Positions 6,893 through 11,468 of a stretch of 11,468 bases of DNA are shown here, piece after piece. The notes beneath the pieces were generated by a model. It did not search any database. It saw only the letters and a list, made by a program, of their open reading frames with translations, and was not told the origin of the DNA. The stretch comes from Actinotignum schaalii_C. GTDB lineage: Bacteria > Actinomycetota > Actinomycetes > Actinomycetales > Actinomycetaceae. The position numbers and the translations under genes are program-made. The first letter of the stretch is position 1; every line of letters starts with the position of its first letter. The DNA lies in NCBI RefSeq assembly GCF_034119425.1, contig NZ_JAWUEL010000044.1:1-11468 (forward strand), in the 5' to 3' direction.

Positions 6893-8347
6893 ATGAGTGA
6901 GCAGCGCGCGCCAGAATCAACTTCCGCATCCACCCCCGTCCCGAATATTTCCGGGCCGCTTTCCCCCTTAGATGGCCGCTACGCCAGCGCCACCGCCCCG
7001 CTGCAGCCCTACCTGTGCGAGGCCGCGCTCAACCGCTACCGAATTCACGTGGAAGTCGAATGGTTGATTTTCCTGTGCGAACGCGCGGTGATTCCCGGGG
7101 TGGGGGCGCTGCCCGATAGCGCCGTCGTATATTTGCGGTCACTTCCCGAAAAGTTCGACGACGCCGCGGCACGCGAGCTGGCTATCATTGAGGCGGAAAC
7201 ACGGCACGATGTCAAGGCTGTCGAATACTTCATCAAGAAGCGTATGGACGCGGGCGGGTTGGGTCACCTGCGCGAGATGGTCCATATTTTCTGCACCTCG
7301 GAAGATATTAATAGCCTGGCCTGGGCTTTGGGCGTGCGTGACGCGGTGCGCCGCTGCTGGTTGCCGCGCGCCTGGGGCCTGGTTTCAGATCTGAGCGCGC
7401 TGGCCCGCACGCACGCGGAGCTACCCATGCTGGCCCATACCCACGGGCAGCCGGCCTCACCCACGACCGTCGGCAAGGAGCTCGCCGTTTTTGCGCACCG
7501 CCTGCACCGTTCGCTGCGCCGGGTGGAAGCCGCGGAATACTACGGGAAATTCTCCGGGGCCACCGGGACTTTTTCCGCCCACACCACCGCGATTCCGGAG
7601 GCTAACTGGCCGGATCTGGCCCGCGATTTTGTGGAATCCTTGGGGCTGACCTGGAATCCGCTCACCACCCAGATTGAGTCCTATGATGCGCTTGCCGATC
7701 TTTTCGACGATATCGCGCACGTCAATCGCATCGCCCATAATCTCGCCACCGATATGTGGACCTATATTTCTCTGGATTATTTCCATCAGAACCTGGCGGC
7801 ACAGGGCTCGACCGGCTCCTCGACAATGCCGCATAAGGTTAATCCCATTCGTTTCGAGAATGCGGAAGCGAATCTGGAGATCAGCTCCGGGCTCTTCGGG
7901 GTGCTCAGCCAGACTTTGGTGACCTCCCGGATGCAGCGCGATCTCACGGATTCCTCCACGAAACGCAATATCGGGGTGGCGCTCGGGCATTCCTACCTGG
8001 CCCTCGATAATTTGCGGCGCGGGCTGGCCGGGGTAGATCCCAATCCCGCCAAGCTTGCCGCGGACCTGGACGCGAATTGGGAGGTGCTGGGCGAACCGAT
8101 CCAGCAGGCCATGCGGGCCGCAGCTCTGGGCGGTGCTGAGCATTTGGAAGATCCTTACGAGCGCCTCAAGGCGCTGACCCGCGGGCGGAAGGTCACCGCG
8201 GCAGATATGCGGGAATTTATTGCGGGCTTGGGTTTGCCGGGGGATATAGAGGAACGTCTTCTTGCTCTCACTCCGGCCGGGTACACCGGCCTGGCTGCCC
8301 GCCTCGTGGATTTCCTGGAGGACACGCCCGGGACCGCAGCCAGCTAA
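6893..8347 (+). CDS. purB: Adenylosuccinate lyase
   Basis: 484 residues. It catalyses two steps of purine synthesis: SAICAR to AICAR plus fumarate, and adenylosuccinate to AMP plus fumarate. It belongs to the fumarase/aspartase superfamily, E. coli PurB type, and is probably a homotetramer. SPLDGRY at 24-30 is the N-terminal hallmark. RHDVKAVEYF (104-113) contributes H105 to the active site. AHTHGQPASPTTVGKE (181-196) carries catalytic H184. The superfamily signature GSSTMPHKVNPI is at 308-319 with the loop serine S309/S310, K315 and N317. DLTDSS and NWEVLGEPIQ complete the C-terminal core. It is slightly longer than the usual 456 residues, owing to a 20-residue Ser/Pro/Ala-rich N-terminus. 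The start at 6893 fits homologues and the -10 spacing; an open frame continues upstream to 6683 but overlaps the preceding gene and lacks conserved motifs. No other pur gene is in the window. Confidence 0.96.
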   Translation: MSEQRAPESTSASTPVPNISGPLSPLDGRYASATAPLQPYLCEAALNRYRIHVEVEWLIFLCERAVIPGVGALPDSAVVYLRSLPEKFDDAAARELAIIEAETRHDVKAVEYFIKKRMDAGGLGHLREMVHIFCTSEDINSLAWALGVRDAVRRCWLPRAWGLVSDLSALARTHAELPMLAHTHGQPASPTTVGKELAVFAHRLHRSLRRVEAAEYYGKFSGATGTFSAHTTAIPEANWPDLARDFVESLGLTWNPLTTQIESYDALADLFDDIAHVNRIAHNLATDMWTYISLDYFHQNLAAQGSTGSSTMPHKVNPIRFENAEANLEISSGLFGVLSQTLVTSRMQRDLTDSSTKRNIGVALGHSYLALDNLRRGLAGVDPNPAKLAADLDANWEVLGEPIQQAMRAAALGGAEHLEDPYERLKALTRGRKVTAADMREFIAGLGLPGDIEERLLALTPAGYTGLAARLVDFLEDTPGTAAS

Positions 8348-8368
8348 GCCTGCTAAGGTAACCGGCAG

Positions 8369-8386
8369 GCCGCGCGGCAGCGCGGC
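8369..8386 (+). terminator. Hairpin downstream of purB
   Basis: GCCGCGC at 8369-8375 and GCGCGGC at 8380-8386 form a perfect 7-bp stem with a 4-base loop, 21 bases after the purB stop. It lacks a U-tract. It probably ends or attenuates purB transcription ahead of the DedA gene. Confidence 0.5.
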
Positions 8387-8451
8387 GGCGTCGTCGTAAC
8401 GAATACGGCATATGTGCCGCACTTCGCGGCGTTCGCAACCGGAGGAGAAGC

Positions 8452-9135
8452 GTGAACGTAGCAGCATGGACAAGCGTCCTGGCGACCGCACCGGCGCCGG
8501 GCGGTGACCCGGGCGCGCTGGGCGGGATCACCGGCTGGGTGGTCAGTGTGATGGACGCTATCGGCGGGTTCGGGGCGGCGCTTCTTATTGCGCTGGAAAA
8601 TATTTTTCCGCCGCTGCCTTCCGAGGTGATTTTGCCGCTGGCCGGATTCACGGCCTCCTCCCCCACCTCGAATATGACGCTCATCGGCGCGATTCTGTGG
8701 TGTACCGCCGGTTCGCTGGCGGGGGCCTGGCTGCTGTACGGGCTGGGCGCCTGGCTCGGGCGGGAACGCACCCGCAAAATTCTGCTGTGGTTCCCGCTCA
8801 CCAAACAATCCGATGTGGATAAAACCGAGGCATGGTTCGATAAGCACGGCAGTTGGACGGTGTTCTTCGGGCGCATGGTGCCGATTTTCCGTTCCCTTAT
8901 TTCACTTCCTGCCGGCGTGACGAATATGGGGATGCTGAAATTTACCGCGCTGACGGCGGTGGGCTCGGCGATCTGGAATACGATTCTGATTTACGCCGGT
9001 TACCTGCTGGGCGCGAATTGGACCATCGTGGAAGATTACGTGGGGATTTTCGCGAAGATCGTGGCGGTGGTCTGCCTGGTGATCGCGGTGGGGTGGATTA
9101 TTCACCGCGTGGTTGTGAACCGGCGGGGGCGCTAG
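8452..9135 (+). CDS. DedA family (VTT domain) membrane protein
   Basis: 227 residues, integral membrane protein. DedA family members move lipids across the cytoplasmic membrane; some recycle undecaprenyl phosphate for wall synthesis, and family mutants show envelope and membrane-potential defects. The first conserved block, ENIFPPLPSEVILPLAGF at 49-66, carries acidic E49 and E58. The second, FFGRMVPIFRSLISLPAG at 138-155, carries the functional arginines R141 and R147. Hydrophobic segments lie at about 25-48, 76-103, 162-187 and 198-221, with re-entrant loops around the two motifs. GTG at 8452 is preceded by GGAGGAG at 8441-8447. An imperfect 14-bp palindrome, CGGCATATGTGCCG, at 8406-8419 lies in the leader. 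The gene is 104 bases after purB, separated by a hairpin. Which family subgroup it belongs to is not clear. Confidence 0.92.
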   Translation: MNVAAWTSVLATAPAPGGDPGALGGITGWVVSVMDAIGGFGAALLIALENIFPPLPSEVILPLAGFTASSPTSNMTLIGAILWCTAGSLAGAWLLYGLGAWLGRERTRKILLWFPLTKQSDVDKTEAWFDKHGSWTVFFGRMVPIFRSLISLPAGVTNMGMLKFTALTAVGSAIWNTILIYAGYLLGANWTIVEDYVGIFAKIVAVVCLVIAVGWIIHRVVVNRRGR

Positions 9136-9157
9136 AAAGTAGAACCCTCAAGCAATT

Positions 9158-9249
9158 CCGGCTCAAGGTAGCGTGGGAGTCCGGCTAAAAGTAGGATAGA
9201 AACCCGGCTAAAGGTAGCGTAGGGCGCCTGCTAACGGTAGGATAGGGCT
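9158..9249 (+). repeat. Four tandem 23-bp repeats ending at the ATPase start codon
   Basis: Units start at 9158, 9181, 9204 and 9227 with an exact 23-bp period. Their shared core is CCGGCTAAAGGTAGSRTAGG, where S is C or G and R is G or A. Units 1 and 3 carry TAGCGT and units 2 and 4 carry TAGGAT at the same place, so each holds a TANNNT -10-like hexamer. The last base of unit 4 is directly followed by the ATG at 9250. The array occupies nearly all of the 114 bases between the DedA gene and the ATPase gene. Confidence 0.9.
9238..9243 (+). promoter_or_regulatory. -10 element of the DUF4143 ATPase, within repeat 4
   Basis: TAGGAT is followed by six bases (AGGGCT) and the ATG at 9250, which predicts a leaderless transcript. 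There is no usable Shine-Dalgarno site at the proper distance. The -10 is part of the fourth tandem repeat. Confidence 0.5.
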
Positions 9250-10500
9250 ATGCGTTACCATAAGCGAGCAATTGATACGCGGCTAGACGCATTACTTCCC
9301 GAAGTTCCCGCAATCGCGATTGACGGCGCGAAAGGCGTAGGGAAAACCGCCACTGCCCTGCAGCGCGCAAACACGGTATGGCTGCTCGACCGCCCCGAAA
9401 CTCAATATGTGGCGGCCGCGGATCCAGATTTCACCACCGTCGCGCCCGGCACCCTCTTATTGGACGAATGGCAGAAAGTCCCAGCGGTGTGGGATTCTGT
9501 GCGGCGCCAGGTAGACGGGGGTGCACCTGCGGGAAGATTCCTACTGACCGGCTCAGCCACGCCTTTCGATGCCAGCGGGCTGCACAGCGGAGCTGGACGA
9601 GTGCTCTCTTTACGGCTGCGCCCGATGGCATTATTCGAACGCGAACTTGTTGAATCTAGCGTGAGTTTCGGCGAACTGCTCAGAAACCCGAATCAAGACA
9701 TAGCCGGCCATACGCATTTCGCTTTGCCGGATTATTGCCGTGCCATAGCACGGAGCGGTTTCCCCGGGATCATGACGAAATCCGCTGAAGTAACCCAAGA
9801 GTTACTGGATTCGTATCTGCGCTTGATTATCGACCGTGATTTACCCGATTACGGAGCAACGGTGCGCCGCCCGGAAGTATTACACCGCTGGCTGGCCGCG
9901 TACGCCGCGGCGAGTTCCCTTACAACGTCGTACGCCAATTTATTAGATGCCACCACCGGCGGGGACGGCACGCAGCCGGCAAAAAGCACCACGATTACGT
10001 ACCGCGAACACCTCACCGCACTGTGGATTCTGGACCCCATTCCCGGTTGGGCACCCGCCAGCAATGCTTTGAAGCGGCTGCAACTCGCCCTGAAACACCA
10101 GCTAGCAGATCCGGCACTGGCGCTGCGGCTACTTAACCTAAACGAGACCACATTGCTGGGTGCGCGCGGGCAGAAGTTCTTGGGGCAGCTATTCGAGTCC
10201 CTAGCCGCGCTGAGCGTGCGAGTCGCAGCCGAAGCCAACCGGGCCCGCGTATTCCACTTACGAACCCGCAACGGAGACCACGAGGTGGACTTGATAGCAG
10301 AAGGCCCGAGCGGAGAAATCGCCGGGGTGGAAGTGAAACTCGCCAACGCGATTAGCGAGCACGACGTACAGCATCTGCTGTGGTTGCGCAAGCAAATTCC
10401 CGAACAGGAGCCGCTGCTCATGGTCCTCAACACCGGCACCCAGGCATACCGCCGCCCCGACGGAATTTACGTTATCCCTCTCGCATTGTTGGGAGCGTAA
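9250..10500 (+). CDS. AAA_14/DUF4143 ATP-binding protein
   Basis: 416 residues. A P-loop ATPase is joined to a DUF4143 C-terminal domain, a family common in several copies in actinobacterial and anaerobe genomes and of unsettled function. Walker A is GAKGVGKT at 26-33, Walker B LLLDEWQ at 69-75, and the sensor-like LLTGSATP at 98-105; GRVLSLRLRPMALFE at 116-130 follows, as usual in AAA_14 proteins. The C-terminal part has LFESLAAL (314-321), HEVDLIAE (344-351) and GVEVKLA (359-365). D347, E361 and K363 match the PD-(D/E)XK nuclease-like core described for DUF4143, so the nuclease-type residues appear intact. I count about ten TTA leucine codons and many AT-ending codons (for example CAA, GTA, AGA), unlike purB and the DedA gene; this suggests acquisition from elsewhere. 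It stands alone behind its own repeat array. Nuclease activity is not established. Confidence 0.93.
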   Translation: MRYHKRAIDTRLDALLPEVPAIAIDGAKGVGKTATALQRANTVWLLDRPETQYVAAADPDFTTVAPGTLLLDEWQKVPAVWDSVRRQVDGGAPAGRFLLTGSATPFDASGLHSGAGRVLSLRLRPMALFERELVESSVSFGELLRNPNQDIAGHTHFALPDYCRAIARSGFPGIMTKSAEVTQELLDSYLRLIIDRDLPDYGATVRRPEVLHRWLAAYAAASSLTTSYANLLDATTGGDGTQPAKSTTITYREHLTALWILDPIPGWAPASNALKRLQLALKHQLADPALALRLLNLNETTLLGARGQKFLGQLFESLAALSVRVAAEANRARVFHLRTRNGDHEVDLIAEGPSGEIAGVEVKLANAISEHDVQHLLWLRKQIPEQEPLLMVLNTGTQAYRRPDGIYVIPLALLGA

Positions 10501-10652
10501 ATGCGGCGACGGCGCTCAGCCTAGGCGCGCTACGATCGTGAATTCGAAGCAAGCGATTCCTCGGGCCATACAATGAAACACGTGGATAAAAACCACTCGA
10601 GCAGAAAGATTCGCCACTGCTGGGCTTGCGGATAAGCGGGAATAGCACCGCG

Positions 10653-10689
10653 TAGATTCGTGTTAAACCGGGTGCACCCCACCTCGGGG
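10653..10689 (+). promoter_or_regulatory. Candidate copZ promoter and copper-repressor operator
   Basis: TAGATT at 10653-10658 is a possible -10 that would start transcription near 10665. Just downstream lies the perfect palindrome GGGTGCACCC (10670-10679), overlapping a CCCC-5-GGGG dyad (10677-10689). C-run/G-run dyads of this type are seen in CsoR operators of actinobacteria. The position over the start region suits repression. No csoR gene is in the window and the match is by eye only. The rest of 10501-10652 shows no gene or clear structure. Confidence 0.35.
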
Positions 10690-10708
10690 CTGAAGAAGGA
10701 GGCGCACC

Positions 10709-10954
10709 ATGGCAACAGAAGAATTTGATCGCACTATCGAGCTGAAAATCACCGGGATGACCTGCGAAAATTGCGTCAAGCACGTGAGCGCGGAACTCGA
10801 TGCTCTCCCGGATGTCAACAGCGTACTCGTCACCCTGAACCCGGAAGGCACCTCCTCGGTGCTCGTCTACACCCCGCACGATTTTTCCGACGAGGACCTC
10901 ACAGCTGCGGTAGCCGAAGCCGGCGACTACACCGTGACCGAGATCATCCGCTAA
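10709..10954 (+). CDS. copZ: Copper chaperone, HMA-domain protein
   Basis: 81 residues, a single heavy-metal-associated domain (ferredoxin-like beta-alpha-beta-beta-alpha-beta fold). The metal-binding loop GMTCENC is at 16-22, with C19 and C22 binding Cu(I). It probably carries Cu(I) in the cytoplasm and passes it to the CopA N-terminal domain encoded next. AAGGAGG six bases before the ATG is strong. It is slightly longer than typical 68-70 residue CopZ, with a few extra residues at the N-terminus. Other metals are possible for HMA domains, but the neighbouring copA makes copper most likely. It lies 208 bases after the ATPase gene and 113 before copA. Confidence 0.93.
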   Translation: MATEEFDRTIELKITGMTCENCVKHVSAELDALPDVNSVLVTLNPEGTSSVLVYTPHDFSDEDLTAAVAEAGDYTVTEIIR

Positions 10955-10972
10955 ATACCACTCGCTCACACA

Positions 10973-11013
10973 TATTTTTAGGCACCCGGTGCCGTGATAA
11001 GCACCCGCTGCCG
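10973..11013 (+). promoter_or_regulatory. copA leader with possible -10 and repeated operator-like motif
   Basis: TATTTT at 10973-10978 is a possible -10. The inverted repeat GGCACC-C-GGTGCC covers 10981-10993, about where transcription would begin. A near copy of the same block, AGCACCCGCTGCCG, sits at 11000-11013, 19 bases further on with two mismatches in 14. A second regulated promoter for copA is plausible; no good -35 is seen, so read-through from copZ remains possible. Confidence 0.3.
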
Positions 11014-11067
11014 CGGACCACCACCCGCGACAGCCCACCTAAGTGCGCCTACGTAAGGAGATTTTTC

Positions 11068-11468
11068 GTGTCCGAGCCCCCACAGGCCGCGGCTGCGCCG
11101 TCGTTCCACACCGCACGCAACACCACAGGCACCGCGACCGAAAATCTTGATGCCGCCCCCGTTGCCGAAGTGAACCTCGCGATTTCCGGAATGACCTGCG
11201 CGTCCTGTGTGGCGCGCGTGGAAAAGAAACTCAATAAGCTGCCCGGAGTGCGCGCCTCCGTCAACCTCGCCACCGACGAAGCACACCTTGAACTCAGCGA
11301 GGCCGCGGCCCAGCTCGACACCGCCGATTTCCTCACCCAGGTGAGCGCAGCCGGCTACGCAGCCCGGCTCATTTCCCGCACGGCCCTCACCCCCACGGCC
11401 GGGAGCAGCACCACTGCAGGCGCGGGCGCCCGCACGGGCACAACCGATGTGCACGACGACGCGCACCC
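11068..11468 (+). CDS. copA: Copper-exporting P-type ATPase, N-terminal part (runs off the window)
   Basis: The first 133 codons are present and the frame is open to the window edge. Residues 1-34 are an Ala/Thr-rich leader. An HMA domain follows (about 35-103) with GMTCASC at 41-47, C44 and C47 binding Cu(I), then VARVEKKLNKLPGV, as in the N-terminal metal-binding domains of CopA/CtpV-type P1B ATPases. After it comes a Thr/Gly/Ala-rich linker with scattered His and Asp. The membrane helices, CPC motif and DKTGT site would lie beyond the window. GTG at 11068 is preceded by AAGGAG at 11055-11060, seven bases away. Its position after copZ supports copper export across the cytoplasmic membrane. 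A mercury or other metal role cannot be excluded without the missing part. Confidence 0.88.
   Translation, partial: MSEPPQAAAAPSFHTARNTTGTATENLDAAPVAEVNLAISGMTCASCVARVEKKLNKLPGVRASVNLATDEAHLELSEAAAQLDTADFLTQVSAAGYAARLISRTALTPTAGSSTTAGAGARTGTTDVHDDAH

Noticed and set aside
8406..8419. Near-palindrome CGGCATATGTGCCG in the DedA leader as an operator
   Set aside because: It has only 5-bp arms and two mismatched positions. There is no clear promoter to place it against.
7457..8491. 344-codon minus-strand frame opposite purB
   Set aside because: purB is unambiguous on the + strand; this frame is Gly/Arg/His-rich and has no family features.
9131..9148. A fifth, upstream copy of the 23-bp repeat (GCTAGAAAGTAG) at the end of the DedA gene
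   Set aside because: It is out of the 23-bp register by seven bases and only loosely similar. It may be a decayed copy but cannot be supported.
9158..9249. CRISPR array
   Set aside because: The four 23-bp units are contiguous without spacers, are imperfect, and there are no cas genes.
10580..10600. GTGG...CCAC stem in the ATPase-copZ spacer as a terminator
   Set aside because: A 4-bp stem with an A-rich loop is too weak to call.
10472..11038. 188-codon minus-strand frame across the ATPase-copZ gap and copZ
   Set aside because: It overlaps copZ entirely, has no conserved motif and crosses the candidate operators.

Overview
The window is GC-rich bacterial chromosome with densely packed genes. 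Most have strong Shine-Dalgarno sites, and several starts look leaderless. The protein families include an actinobacterial fructosamine kinase, a Pat-type aromatic aminotransferase, a cytosolic type I pullulanase and a CopZ/CopA copper module. Together these point to an actinobacterium. A member of the Actinomycetaceae (Actinobaculum/Actinotignum/Trueperella-like) is my best guess, but that is inference and not a database result.

Layout. Bases 1-368 hold no recognisable gene: a strong GC hairpin, then a stretch rich in short GGGAT/ATCCC inverted motifs and a C10 tract. Bases 369-3098 (-) encode a 909-residue pullulanase. It is divergent from a MutT-type Nudix hydrolase (3223-3738, +). A single-pass membrane protein with eight extracytoplasmic cysteines follows (3859-4656, +). 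It converges, across a hairpin terminator, on a Pat/HisC-like aminotransferase (4712-5818, -). The 166-bp divergent region 5819-5984 carries iterated GCGCACCG motifs and a perfect 10-bp inverted repeat. A fructosamine kinase-family gene (5985-6794), purB (6893-8347) and a DedA-family membrane protein (8452-9135) follow on the + strand. Next come four tandem 23-bp repeats (9158-9249) that abut the start codon of an AAA_14/DUF4143 ATPase (9250-10500), whose codon usage differs from its neighbours. The window ends with a copper module: copZ (10709-10954) and the start of copA (11068 to the edge), each preceded by dyad sequences that could be copper-repressor operators.

How the genes fit together. 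Most are unrelated housekeeping functions: alpha-glucan debranching, nucleotide sanitation, transamination, deglycation of sugar-modified amines, purine synthesis and lipid-carrier transport. Only copZ-copA is a clear functional unit. The DUF4143 ATPase with its repeat array looks like an acquired or mobile accessory gene. I do not see a complete novel multi-gene system. The least ordinary elements are the repeat array that doubles as the ATPase promoter, the shared leaderless-promoter geometry in front of four genes, and the operator-like repeats at the pat/fructosamine kinase and copper loci.
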